DNA of 43,389 bases from Lachnospiraceae bacterium (GCA_017484135.1 JAFUTQ010000063.1:1-43389), one strand, 5' to 3'. Shown: positions 25,956-33,206, counted from the first letter of the stretch. Notes: generated from the sequence alone by a model not told the origin. A program made the numbers and translations.

Positions 25956-26531
25956 ATGACAACAAAGAAACCAAATACAAACCTTGCAGAACAGGCAAAG
26001 GCCGCTGATATTCAGAGCGTGAATGTCCGGTTTTTTGTGATCACTGCGTTATTTATTGCACTGACCTATGTATTTACGGCATTTATCAACATACGCCTGC
26101 CGATTGCAGCCAATGGCGGCTTGATTCATCTGGGCAATGTGCCGCTCTTTATCGGAGCGATCCTTTTTGGAAGAAAAACAGGTATGCTCGCGGGAGGAAT
26201 CGGAATGGGACTGTTTGATCTGCTGTCCGGCTGGACGCTGTGGGCACCGTTTACACTGATTACGGTAGGTCTGATGGGTTATGTCGTGGGACGGATGACG
26301 GAAAAGAAGAGCCATCAGAAATTTGGTTGGTATGCGCTTGCGATCGCAGTGGCCTGCGTCATCAAGATTGTCGGATACTACATTGCAGAGGTTATTTTAT
26401 ACCATAATTTTTTGGCACCGGCACTTTCGATTCCGGGAAATCTGGTTCAGATCGGAGTCGCAGCAGTCATTGTGCTGCCGATCATCGGAGTCTTAAATAC
26501 CGCTGCAGTCAGAATCGGAATCAAGGAATAA
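25956..26531 (+). CDS. ECF transporter S component
   Basis: A 191-residue membrane protein with about six helices. The block GGLIHLGNVPLFIGAILFGRKTGMLAGGIGMGLFDLLSGW...APFTL fits the PF07155-type substrate-binding (S) subunits of energy-coupling factor vitamin transporters. S subunits use a shared EcfAA'T module encoded elsewhere. It lies 21 bases before a class V aminotransferase of the pyridoxamine-using type, so a B6-related or precursor substrate is a reasonable guess. No riboswitch was seen in the 138-base upstream gap. Confidence 0.8.
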   Translation: MTTKKPNTNLAEQAKAADIQSVNVRFFVITALFIALTYVFTAFINIRLPIAANGGLIHLGNVPLFIGAILFGRKTGMLAGGIGMGLFDLLSGWTLWAPFTLITVGLMGYVVGRMTEKKSHQKFGWYALAIAVACVIKIVGYYIAEVILYHNFLAPALSIPGNLVQIGVAAVIVLPIIGVLNTAAVRIGIKE

Positions 26532-26552
26532 AGGAAAAATTAGGAGGAGCGC

Positions 26553-27698
26553 ATGTATAAAATCATGACACCGGGGCCGACGCAGGTATCGGAGCGCGTG
26601 CGGATTGCCCGAAGTAAAGAATGTACAAATCCCGATTTGGATGAGGATTTTGTTGAATTTTACAAGGAAACCTGTGAAAAAATCAGCTGTCTTTTGCACA
26701 CAAAAAATGAAACGCTGATTTTGGGCGGCGAAGGGATTCTGGGACTGGAGGCGGCCTGTGCATCCCTGACAGAGCCGAGTGATCGGGTGCTGGTACTGGA
26801 CAACGGAATCTTTGGAAAGGGCTTTGCGGATTTTGTGTCTTTGTACGGAGGAGAGCCTGTGCTCTATACGGTGGATGACCGGAATACGATTGACGTGGGG
26901 GCATTGGAGAATTATCTGGCGAAGCAGCATGATTTTAAGTATGCCACCGTGGTACATGGAGACACGCCCAGCGGAATGAAAAATGACATCAGCAGAATCT
27001 GTCCGCTGTTAAAAAAATACGGGATTCTCACGGTGGTGGACGCGGTTTCCACCATGTTTGCAGAGCCTGTGGACGTGGATGCCTATCAGATCGATGTGCT
27101 GTGCGGCGGCTCCCAGAAGGCGATTTCGGCACCGCCGGGACTGACGCTTGTCACCGTCAGTCCGGCTGCCTGGGCAGCGATGGAACAGAGGAGTACGAGG
27201 ATTGCATCGTTTTATGCGAATCTTTATGTGTTTCGGGATTATTATGAAAAAAAGTGGTTTCCGTATACCATGCCCATCAGCGATATCAACGGGCTGCGGG
27301 CGGCCATTGAGGAAATCGAGGCGGAACCGGAGATGGAAAAGCGCCATGCGGACATAGCAGAAGCGACCAGAGAGGCGGTGCGCCGCGCCGGACTGAAGCT
27401 CTACCAGCAGAGCGGATTTTCCAATACGGTAACGGTGTTTGAGGTGCCCAAGGAAACAACGGATCGGGAAATTCTGGATCGGATGCGCCGGGAGTACAAC
27501 ATTATGCTGGCCGGCTCCTTTGATACGCTTGCAGGCAAGGTGATTCGGATCGGACACATGGGAAATAACGCAACCGTAGAAAACGTTGCAGAGACACTGC
27601 ATGCGCTGGATGCAGTGCTGCGGGAGCTTTCCGTCCCGCTTTCCTGCAGCGTGGAGGAAGTGTTCCGCTCCAAAACAATCATACAAAGATCAAAATAA
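26553..27698 (+). CDS. Class V PLP-dependent aminotransferase (alanine-glyoxylate / pyridoxamine-pyruvate type)
   Basis: A 381-residue fold-type I aminotransferase. It begins MTPGPTQVSERVR, the family hallmark. ILGGEGILGLEAA binds the cofactor phosphate, VVDAVSTMF carries the PLP-ring Asp, and the Schiff-base lysine is Lys189 in CGGSQKAISAPPGL. Close relatives include alanine-glyoxylate and pyridoxamine-pyruvate transaminases; sequence alone does not decide. AGGAGGA precedes the start. It is paired with the ECF S component upstream. Confidence 0.85.
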   Translation: MYKIMTPGPTQVSERVRIARSKECTNPDLDEDFVEFYKETCEKISCLLHTKNETLILGGEGILGLEAACASLTEPSDRVLVLDNGIFGKGFADFVSLYGGEPVLYTVDDRNTIDVGALENYLAKQHDFKYATVVHGDTPSGMKNDISRICPLLKKYGILTVVDAVSTMFAEPVDVDAYQIDVLCGGSQKAISAPPGLTLVTVSPAAWAAMEQRSTRIASFYANLYVFRDYYEKKWFPYTMPISDINGLRAAIEEIEAEPEMEKRHADIAEATREAVRRAGLKLYQQSGFSNTVTVFEVPKETTDREILDRMRREYNIMLAGSFDTLAGKVIRIGHMGNNATVENVAETLHALDAVLRELSVPLSCSVEEVFRSKTIIQRSK

Positions 27699-27706
27699 GG
27701 GAATAC

Positions 27707-27735
27707 TTGCAATGCCGAAAGGCATATGCTATAAT
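27707..27735 (+). promoter_or_regulatory. Consensus promoter of a predicted small RNA
   Basis: TTGCAA (27707-27712), a 17-bp spacer and TATAAT (27730-27735). AGGCATAT/ATATGCCT forms an inverted repeat over the -10 region (27721-27742). Confidence 0.7.
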
Positions 27736-27741
27736 ATGCCT

Positions 27742-27810
27742 AGGCAAAAGTTATAAGTGACTTCTATAAGTCAGCAAAAACCCCACGAGGTGCGAACTCG
27801 CGGGGTTTTC
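27742..27810 (+). ncRNA. Predicted small RNA of about 70 nt
   Basis: A strong promoter ends seven bases before this segment, which contains no start codon with a ribosome site. The RNA would fold into a small hairpin (TGACTT-CTAT-AAGTCA) and end at the terminator hairpin below. It lies at the host side of the prophage junction. Class unknown; an antisense or antitoxin RNA is possible. Confidence 0.5.
27777..27810. terminator. Terminator of the predicted small RNA
   Basis: AAAACCCCACGAG (27777-27789) pairs with CTCGCGGGGTTTT (27797-27809) with one C-A mismatch. The A- and T-runs let it act on both strands. Confidence 0.8.
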
Positions 27811-27879
27811 TATGCCGTTTTGGCAAGGTGGCTTATGCCTTAGGCTGGTTGCCGATTATTCTTTTCAAAATGTCACAAT

Positions 27880-27912
27880 AAAAAAGCCCACCTCATTTGC
27901 ATATGAGGTGGG
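27880..27912 (-). terminator. Terminator of the truncated peptidoglycan-binding gene
   Basis: On the minus strand CCCACCTCAT pairs with ATGAGGTGGG (27912-27887), followed by C and six T. It lies 40 bases after the stop codon of the gene fragment. Confidence 0.85.
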
Positions 27913-27952
27913 TACTCATGAAAGGTCGCTAAGCGTAGAAGTATATTTCCGG

Positions 27953-28345
27953 CTAGGTCAGCTCCGCGATGCGGGATACGGCCACATAGATCTCAGAGAT
28001 TTTATACCACGTTCTGAAATCCACGATTCCGTTTGCCGGCAGACCGAAAACAGATTGGAATTTTCTTACGGCGTTCTGGGTGGCAGAGCCAAAGATCCCG
28101 TCCACGGTAATGGTGGGAATGGCAGGGTAGTTTCGCGCAATGCGGTTTAACTGTTCCTGCATCTGCCGGACCTTGCTTCCGGTAGAGCCGATGGTCAGAT
28201 TCGAGCCGGGCCACGATGCAGGGATGCCGCTGATTTCCTGTGCAGTATTGATGTACATGTTGCTGCCGTAGTAATAGCGCAGGATTTCGATGGCAGAGTA
28301 GCCCTGATCGGAGAGGTATTTGGACCCCCACTGCGTCATCCATTT
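27953..28345 (-). pseudogene. C-terminal remnant of a host peptidoglycan-binding (SpoIID-associated type) protein
   Basis: The last roughly 130 residues, starting near VKWMTQWGSKYLSDQGYSA, look like the C-terminal part of longer clostridial cell-wall proteins. A peptidoglycan-binding domain follows (GSTGSKVRQMQEQLNRIARN, ITVDGIFGSATQNAVRKFQ, GIVDFRTWYKISEIY). Upstream of about 28345 the frame continues for some 30 residues into unrelated sequence belonging to the mobile element. The 5' part of the gene is absent here and would be expected at the other end of the element. This makes the gene the likely integration target. Confidence 0.75.
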
Positions 28346-28366
28346 AACATTTGAGTGAAAGTACAT

Positions 28367-28391
28367 GAAAACCGCTATTTTAGCGGTTTTC
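28367..28391. terminator. Terminator after the serine recombinase
   Basis: GAAAACCGCT (28367-28376) and AGCGGTTTTC (28382-28391) flank ATTTT. It abuts the recombinase stop codon and lies about 20 bases inside the proposed element end. Confidence 0.75.
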
Positions 28392-29876
28392 TCAACTGAG
28401 AAAGAAAAAGATATCATAATGATTATTGGCGATGTCACAGTCGATCCGTTCGAATATAGTTTTGGCGGCCGCGTTTTTGGTTACAACAGAAACCTTATCA
28501 TTTTGTACCATGTCAAAAAAGTTCCTGATCCGGGCCAGCATCTCTTCCTTATCAGCTTCTGTAATCATGTTGTCGGAAGCTGGCTCCATGCTGGAAAGCA
28601 GAGCTTTCAGCCGCTCTCTTTCCTGCGAGAGAATTGCTTTGTTATCCCGGTACTCATCAATCGTATCAATCCCATTGCGATAAGCCTCTTTGATACGAGC
28701 TTCCTTTTTAGCCAGCTCTTTCAGGTTCGATTTAATTCGATCATATTCTCCGGGAGAGCCGGAATGTACCCGGCGCTTTGAAAAAGCAACCTCGCCGCTA
28801 TCCAGAGTTGATTCAAGGCTGTCAAGGATAACAGGTGCCAACTTTCGTTCGGCAATACTATATCTTGGTGCGTTGCATCGTCCACGATTGACGTTGGCGC
28901 AATGGAAATTAACATAATCTCGGCCGTATTTTTTGTCATGCACAGTATGCGCCAAAAGGCTACCCCCACAGTAGACGCATTTTGTAATACCAGAAAGCCA
29001 ATGATGACACATTTCAGGCGGCTTTTGGTGCTTGCGAACAGGGGCTGATGAGCTCATCTTTTGCTTGGCCTGTTCAAACTGCTCCACTGTAATGATTGGC
29101 TCGTGCTGACCGTCCCGAATAATCCAATCGGATTCATCGTTAAAGCCCTCATTCCCGTTCTTGCGTTTGTTCCAAACAACCTTTCCGCAATAAAATGGAT
29201 TGGACAGGATATAGTTGACCTGACGCCGGGCAAAGGTTTTCTCGTTCCTGGTCTTATAGCCATGCTCGTTGAGATACCTTGTGATAGCAAGTTGTCCCAT
29301 ATTTTGCTCGGTATACAGATCAAAGATCAACTTGACGATCTCAGCCTTTTCCGGAACGATCTGCGGGACGGCATGCCGGTAAGGGATCTTATAACCCAGT
29401 GGGGGAGAACACTGGTAATTGCCGCGCAGGGCATTCTCGGTCATTCCGCGAGTTACTTCTCCGGACAACCGAATAGAATAATATTCGTCCATCCATTCGA
29501 TGATGCGCTCGATCAGGGTGCCGAACGGATCATCAGAAATCGGTTCGGAAACTGATACAACATCCACATTTTCACGTTTAAGCATCGCCTTATACACGAT
29601 GCTTTCCTCCTGGTTCCGCGCAAACCGACTGTACTTCCAAACCAAAATCACATCAAAAGGATGTTCACTGCTTTTCGCAGCGGCGATCATATTGATAAAC
29701 TGCGGTCGCTTCTCAGCCTTCCGGCCGCTGATCCCGTCCTCCTGATAGATGTATTGATCTGATACATAGATTTGATTCCGTTTCGCGTAGTCGAGTAATA
29801 ATCGTTTCTGGGCATCGGGGGAGAGTTCCTCCTGCTTTCCGGTAGACACGCGAATATATAACGCTCCTGATTGCAT
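28392..29876 (-). CDS. Large serine recombinase (integrase)
   Basis: A 494-residue site-specific recombinase. The resolvase domain holds the nucleophile Ser11 in YIRVSTGKQ and the conserved arginines of WKYSRFARN. The recombinase domain begins near GYKIPYRHAVP. A zinc ribbon follows (CVYCGG...C...C, about 320-360), then a coiled-coil (about 400-450). Such enzymes integrate phages and ICEs at a single att site. The gene reads toward the proposed attachment site, 47 bases away. ATG 29876 is preferred over 29882 because the GAGG site is then eight bases away. Confidence 0.93.
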   Translation of the reverse strand: MQSGALYIRVSTGKQEELSPDAQKRLLLDYAKRNQIYVSDQYIYQEDGISGRKAEKRPQFINMIAAAKSSEHPFDVILVWKYSRFARNQEESIVYKAMLKRENVDVVSVSEPISDDPFGTLIERIIEWMDEYYSIRLSGEVTRGMTENALRGNYQCSPPLGYKIPYRHAVPQIVPEKAEIVKLIFDLYTEQNMGQLAITRYLNEHGYKTRNEKTFARRQVNYILSNPFYCGKVVWNKRKNGNEGFNDESDWIIRDGQHEPIITVEQFEQAKQKMSSSAPVRKHQKPPEMCHHWLSGITKCVYCGGSLLAHTVHDKKYGRDYVNFHCANVNRGRCNAPRYSIAERKLAPVILDSLESTLDSGEVAFSKRRVHSGSPGEYDRIKSNLKELAKKEARIKEAYRNGIDTIDEYRDNKAILSQERERLKALLSSMEPASDNMITEADKEEMLARIRNFFDMVQNDKVSVVTKNAAAKTIFERIDCDIANNHYDIFFFLS

Positions 29877-29921
29877 AGACATTACCTCATATTTCAAATT
29901 TATTCGAATCTCTGCAAAATA

Positions 29922-29947
29922 TGAGAGTTGCACTGGTGCAACTCTCA
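29922..29947. promoter_or_regulatory. Perfect 26-bp palindrome upstream of the integrase gene
   Basis: TGAGAGTTGCAC (29922-29933), TG, GTGCAACTCTCA (29936-29947). It lies between the exclusion gene and the integrase gene. It could be an operator controlling integrase or a hairpin ending the exclusion-gene message; the T-run is poor. Confidence 0.6.
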
Positions 29948-29994
29948 GAAAAGCAATTTTGATTTTATATAGATCAATGATTACGCACAGCAGA

Positions 29995-30708
29995 TCAATA
30001 ACCGTTCTGCTCGGCTCCATACAGAGCCTGCTCGTGCGAGAATCCCTCATATTCAAGTTGTTCGATCAGGCCATCTTTTGAAAAAGAAGAAACATTGAGA
30101 TACTCCTCAGCCTTGCCAACGGCCTGCTCGTCCCAATCAGCTCCGCAATTGTCTACTCCATAGGTGGCTTGCTCTGTAGTGAATTTTTCAAACTCCAACT
30201 GCTCAATCAATCCACTGTAGGAGAAATGGCTGATATTCAAATATTCCTTTGCTTTATTCAGCGCCTGTTCATTCCAGTCAGCGCCGCTGTTATCTGCTCC
30301 ATACGCGGCTTCCTCGGCAGAATAGCCCTCATATTCAAGCTGTTCAACCAGACCGTCATGCGAAAAAGCGCTTATACTTAGATAGCTTTTGGCTTGTGCA
30401 AGAGCATTCTTCTCGCCAAGCGTCGCATTGCTATCTTCCGCAGAGGAGTCGCCATCCTCTACCGCATCGTCTGTCTGATCGGTAGCAACGGATGCCTTGT
30501 CCGTCGTTTCATCCTGTGCCGAGCTGGTGGAATTATCTGCGGAGTCTTCCGGAGCGAGCTGCGTTTCCTGTGTAGTAGATGTTTCAGTCGAGCCATTGCC
30601 GCCGGTAGTGCTGATCAGTAAAATCAAGATAATTAGTACGATGAGTGCCCAAAACCACCATCTTTTATAGATTGGTTTTTTCTGTTTCTGATTTGTGTTT
30701 TGTTCCAT
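29995..30708 (-). CDS. Ltp-type superinfection exclusion protein (membrane anchored)
   Basis: A 237-residue surface protein. A short basic N-terminus and one hydrophobic helix (about 18-36, WWFWALIVLIILILL) act as anchor. An acidic Ser/Thr/Asp-rich spacer (about 40-98) follows, then three repeats of about 48 residues of the form ALxxAKxYLxISxFSxxGLxEQLExExxxxEQAxYGxDNxGADW. These match the Ltp / host cell surface-exposed lipoprotein repeat (PF07553). In Streptococcus phage TP-J34 Ltp blocks DNA entry of related phages. Here a membrane helix replaces the lipobox. AAAGGGG precedes the start. Confidence 0.85.
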   Translation of the reverse strand: MEQNTNQKQKKPIYKRWWFWALIVLIILILLISTTGGNGSTETSTTQETQLAPEDSADNSTSSAQDETTDKASVATDQTDDAVEDGDSSAEDSNATLGEKNALAQAKSYLSISAFSHDGLVEQLEYEGYSAEEAAYGADNSGADWNEQALNKAKEYLNISHFSYSGLIEQLEFEKFTTEQATYGVDNCGADWDEQAVGKAEEYLNVSSFSKDGLIEQLEYEGFSHEQALYGAEQNGY

Positions 30709-30841
30709 TATTCAATCCCCTTTCGTGTAGTGAAATTTTGTGAAAAAGTAAATAGTACGCCACCATATCATAGATTCCGCAGAATAAACAGACTACATTT
30801 TTTGTCGAATACCAACTACAATGAATGCGGGAGGTAATCAT

Positions 30842-30946
30842 ATGCAGATGTTGAAAGACGAAATCAAACACATGGTGGATGACATCAACAATATGTACAT
30901 CCTGGAGCTTATCAAAGAAGCAATCCAGTTATTGAGAAGGGACTAG
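30842..30946 (+). CDS. 34-residue protein between the exclusion and repressor genes
   Basis: A short helical protein (MQMLKDEIKHMVDDINNMY...LLRRD) with GGGAGGT at an ideal distance and a hairpin right after the stop. It resembles the small helical proteins found near clostridial phage repressors. It runs opposite to both neighbours. Function unknown. Confidence 0.6.
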   Translation: MQMLKDEIKHMVDDINNMYILELIKEAIQLLRRD

Positions 30947-30967
30947 CGAAAAGGCTAGTCCCTTTTC
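30934..30967. terminator. Hairpin shared by convergent small gene and repressor
   Basis: AAGGGACTAG (30937-30946) pairs with CTAGTCCCTT (30955-30964), with a short T-run on the plus strand. It overlaps the last codons of both genes. Confidence 0.75.
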
Positions 30968-31323
30968 ACACTGCGCAGCGCTATCTGTTCCAAGAGCGCC
31001 CATTCTGACTCATCCAGCTCTGAGAGAGCATCGACAAGCCTCTTCTTAAAAGAATCATCTTCCTCAGCCATTACCCGGTTAGCAAAAGCCTGTACCTTCT
31101 GGTTGCGCGTCTGCGCACCAAAGGGCTCGCCTTCGCCGGTACGGAGCCATTCCTCTCGGACGCCAAACTCCCTACAGATAGATGTAAGCATTTGCCCAGT
31201 CACACCGCGAGCACCATTTTCAATATTACTAATAGCGGAATGACTAACACCAATCCTATCGCCGAAGTCCTTAAGAGTTAAATGGAGGAGTTCTTTTCGC
31301 AAATACTTCAGACGTTCGTTCAT
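30955..31323 (-). CDS. XRE-family phage repressor (CI-like)
   Basis: A 122-residue regulator with an N-terminal helix-turn-helix (about 15-60, LKDFGDRIGVSHSAISNIENGARG) followed by REEWLRTGEGEPF, typical for clostridial phage repressors. The C-terminal part is short and helical (dimerisation), with no LexA-like peptidase domain. Its promoter is divergent from the early promoter, and the intervening DNA holds repeated GTTTC/GAAAC boxes, so it most likely controls the lysogeny switch. Confidence 0.88.
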   Translation of the reverse strand: MNERLKYLRKELLHLTLKDFGDRIGVSHSAISNIENGARGVTGQMLTSICREFGVREEWLRTGEGEPFGAQTRNQKVQAFANRVMAEEDDSFKKRLVDALSELDESEWALLEQIALRSVKRD

Positions 31324-31356
31324 AGTAACCCCCTTTCAACATGAATTTCTATTAGC

Positions 31357-31385
31357 ATTATACACTTCGATTTCGAATATTGCAA
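31357..31385 (-). promoter_or_regulatory. Repressor promoter
   Basis: On the minus strand TTGCAA (31385-31380), a 17-bp spacer and TATAAT (31362-31357). Confidence 0.8.
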
Positions 31386-31393
31386 GAAAAAAT

Positions 31394-31459
31394 GTTTCAA
31401 TGAAACAAAAAAGTGCTTGACAAGTGTTTCCTTGTGACATATAATTGTTTCAACGAAAC
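31394..31459. promoter_or_regulatory. Operator cluster of the lysogeny switch
   Basis: There are two palindromes, GTTTCAATGAAAC (31394-31406) and GTTTCAACGAAAC (31447-31459). A degenerate third GTTTC half-site at 31426-31438 lies between them. Centre spacings of 32 and 21 bp put them near the same DNA face. The last box abuts the early -10 element, so binding there would block early transcription. Confidence 0.7.
31417..31445 (+). promoter_or_regulatory. Early rightward promoter (perfect consensus)
   Basis: TTGACA (31417-31422), a 17-bp spacer and TATAAT (31440-31445). It drives the early gene run starting at 31480. Confidence 0.85.
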
Positions 31460-31479
31460 AGAAAGGAGGGAAAACAACC

Positions 31480-31590
31480 ATGAAAAAAATAAAAGAGAAA
31501 CCGCAAGGAATATCTAAAATTCAGATAATCACTGCGGCCTGCTCTACAATAGCAATCATTATTTCCGTTGCTGCTATTTTACTTAAATAA
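31480..31590 (+). CDS. 36-residue single-helix membrane protein
   Basis: The first early gene. A Lys-rich N-terminus is followed by a hydrophobic helix (ITAACSTIAIIISVAAILL) at about 17-35. AAAGGAGGG stands upstream of ATG 31480. Its place directly under the early promoter is typical of small phage membrane proteins. Function unknown. Confidence 0.6.
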   Translation: MKKIKEKPQGISKIQIITAACSTIAIIISVAAILLK

Positions 31591-31646
31591 GGCGACATAG
31601 GAGGGTAGCAGGACAAGAGAAACAACAGTAGAGAGGAGGTGGGCAT

Positions 31647-31805
31647 ATGAGCGAACGCGAGGAAGAAATGATGGAGAATATCGCAAAAGCATTTCCCCGG
31701 ATGTCGGAGTTCCAGAAAGGATACTTTCTGGGGACAGCCGAAGCAATGGCAGAGCGCCACAAGGAAGAGAGAGCAGAGCAGGATGCAGTTATGCGACCAG
31801 CGTAA
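31647..31805 (+). CDS. Small conserved phage early protein
   Basis: A 52-residue acidic helical protein with the core KAFPRMSEFQKGYFLGTAEAMAE (residues 14-36). From memory, proteins with this core are frequent in clostridial prophages near the regulator region. GAGGAGGT precedes ATG 31647. No function is known. Confidence 0.7.
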   Translation: MSEREEEMMENIAKAFPRMSEFQKGYFLGTAEAMAERHKEERAEQDAVMRPA

Positions 31806-31870
31806 CCGGAACAATACATAAATAGGGACAATCCCTCCGTGCATACACTAAAAAGAAAGGGGGAATAACC

Positions 31871-32035
31871 ATGCGAACAATACGGGGCGCTACCGTAGAT
31901 ATTTTCATCCGAACGAAAGAAGGAGATCTTTTGGATTACGACGAGTTGACACCGGAGCAGCAGCACGATATTGGACAAAAGCTCAACGAGCAGTGCGCCA
32001 GGAACGTAAGCATAGTCTTTAAAGACGAAGAATAA
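31871..32035 (+). CDS. Small phage early protein
   Basis: A 54-residue protein (MRTIRGATVDIFIRTKEGDLL...) with a beta-strand N-terminus and helical middle (LTPEQQHDIGQKLNEQ). It starts after AAAGGGGG. A small hairpin (CGGCAAAC/GTTTGCCG) lies just after its stop. No family assigned. Confidence 0.6.
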   Translation: MRTIRGATVDIFIRTKEGDLLDYDELTPEQQHDIGQKLNEQCARNVSIVFKDEE

Positions 32036-32051
32036 CGAGCGGCAAACGTGA

Positions 32052-32071
32052 GGTTTGCCGGCGGGACAAGC
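32052..32071 (+). repeat. Leader repeat, copy 1
   Basis: GGTTTGCCGGCGGGACAAGC recurs with two changes at 32296-32315. Each copy lies just before the ribosome site of an early gene (32087 and 32337). It may be a shared translation or processing signal. Confidence 0.6.
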
Positions 32072-32086
32072 AAAGGAGGTCGTGGC

Positions 32087-32287
32087 ATGAAACTTGCAGA
32101 GCTAATAAACAAATGCAACAACGTAGGCTGCATAACTATATCGGGTCTATGTAGCGAATATTACGGCGGCATAGACGAGCTGAAGAAAAAAGGCTGGTAC
32201 AAAGAAGCCCGCGACAGGAGGGTGCTGGGCATATCCATCACAATCAACGGACACATGGAGCCGGAGTTAATGGTAGAGATCGAGTGA
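32087..32287 (+). CDS. Small phage protein
   Basis: A 66-residue protein (MKLAELINKCNNVGCITISGL...). ATG 32087 is chosen over the in-frame upstream codon at 32048 because AAAGGAGG lies nine bases before it. It has three cysteines and an aromatic segment SEYYGGIDELKKKGWYKEARDRRV. No function recognised. Confidence 0.6.
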   Translation: MKLAELINKCNNVGCITISGLCSEYYGGIDELKKKGWYKEARDRRVLGISITINGHMEPELMVEIE

Positions 32288-32295
32288 TTATGCAG

Positions 32296-32315
32296 GGCTT
32301 TCCGGCGGGACAAGC
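32296..32315 (+). repeat. Leader repeat, copy 2
   Basis: Second copy of the 20-bp leader repeat (18 of 20 bases equal), 22 bases before ATG 32337. Confidence 0.6.
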
Positions 32316-32336
32316 TTGGAAGAGGAGGAATAAGAA

Positions 32337-32570
32337 ATGAAGTGGTTAGGGAACGTATTAGCAGCAATCGGCGGCGCTGGTGGAATCTTAGGAGTGGTCG
32401 GTTATTTTAAGGAAATAGAATTTTGGCTGATTTTAATGCTTATAGGCGTCCTCCTGATGGGCATCGGATACGAGCTGGGGCATCAGTTTGTAGATTACGA
32501 AGAGGTTATAGGATCGGAGATACAACGTGGAAAGACAGACAGCAACGGATTACATAAAAGAGGTGTTTAG
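32337..32570 (+). CDS. Small membrane protein of the early region
   Basis: A 77-residue protein with a Gly-rich first helix (LGNVLAAIGGAGGILGVVGYF) and a second helix (FWLILMLIGVLLMGIGYELG), then a charged tail. AAGAGGAGG precedes the start. A tail of this type would face the cytoplasm. Function unknown. Confidence 0.65.
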   Translation: MKWLGNVLAAIGGAGGILGVVGYFKEIEFWLILMLIGVLLMGIGYELGHQFVDYEEVIGSEIQRGKTDSNGLHKRGV

Positions 32571-32571
32571 C

Positions 32572-32850
32572 ATGAATATTGACAGAGAGGAGCTGGACAA
32601 GCTCACAAACGAGCTGTCTGCGGAGGAATTTGAAAAGCTGGCCAGAAGCGTATTGAACCAGGTAAAACCGCTTATGCGAAAAGTTCAGAAGAACAAAAAG
32701 TTGGCAAAGGACTGCCTGTGCATCCATGTGGACGGAGATGGATTCCACGTAAGCCTCTTAAATCAGGAGTGGGTCTGCTGTCAGATGTCATACGGCATAG
32801 AGATCAAAAATGACGAAATCGGATTCGCAAAAGAACTGGAGGGCGTATGA
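32572..32850 (+). CDS. Phage early protein of unknown function
   Basis: A 92-residue protein. The N-terminal half is helical and acidic (DREELDKLTNELSAEEFEKLA); the C-terminal half is beta-rich with paired cysteines (CLCIHVDGDGFHVSLLNQEWVCC). ATG 32572 lies one base after the previous stop, with AGAGGTG upstream; GTG 32527 is an alternative. Its stop overlaps the next start. Confidence 0.6.
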   Translation: MNIDREELDKLTNELSAEEFEKLARSVLNQVKPLMRKVQKNKKLAKDCLCIHVDGDGFHVSLLNQEWVCCQMSYGIEIKNDEIGFAKELEGV

Positions 32851-33203
32851 ATACAGTAGGAGAAATGTTAAAGACCATGCATAACAGTGAGCGGATCCTG
32901 ATCGCCGATGAAGGCGAGAAGGTGCTGTATCGCGGATATGCAGGTTGCTTGGAGAGTGCACAGATCAGGGAAAGACCGTCACCGATCGAGTATGAGCGTA
33001 GCACGCTGTATGAGCAGCTGGACATGGATAGCCCGGTAGTAAGAGTTGCGGTAAATGCAGAACTATTCGATCCGGAATATATCGGGGAACACAAGAACAT
33101 GAGAGAGCGGATCATTGAGATCCCGGACAACCTCAGGATCTTCCGATTCCACGACCTGCAGATGCAGGTGTGCTTGGAGCTGACCGTCAGGCAAAAAGAA
33201 TGA
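32847..33203 (+). CDS. Phage early protein of unknown function
   Basis: A 118-residue protein starting in an ATGA overlap. A beta-rich fold is suggested (ILIADEGEKVLYRGYAGC, SPVVRVAVNAEL). I cannot name a family. Two hairpins follow its stop, so it probably ends one early block before the Rep-like gene. Confidence 0.6.
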   Translation: MNTVGEMLKTMHNSERILIADEGEKVLYRGYAGCLESAQIRERPSPIEYERSTLYEQLDMDSPVVRVAVNAELFDPEYIGEHKNMRERIIEIPDNLRIFRFHDLQMQVCLELTVRQKE

Positions 33204-33206
33204 TGA

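Noticed and set aside
27812-28150. 112-codon plus-strand frame across the junction
   Set aside because: It runs over a terminator and antisense to the peptidoglycan-binding remnant, with no ribosome site. A small toxin in this region was considered but not supported.
31521-31978. Minus-strand frames in the early region
   Set aside because: Antisense to three small plus-strand genes that each have strong ribosome sites.
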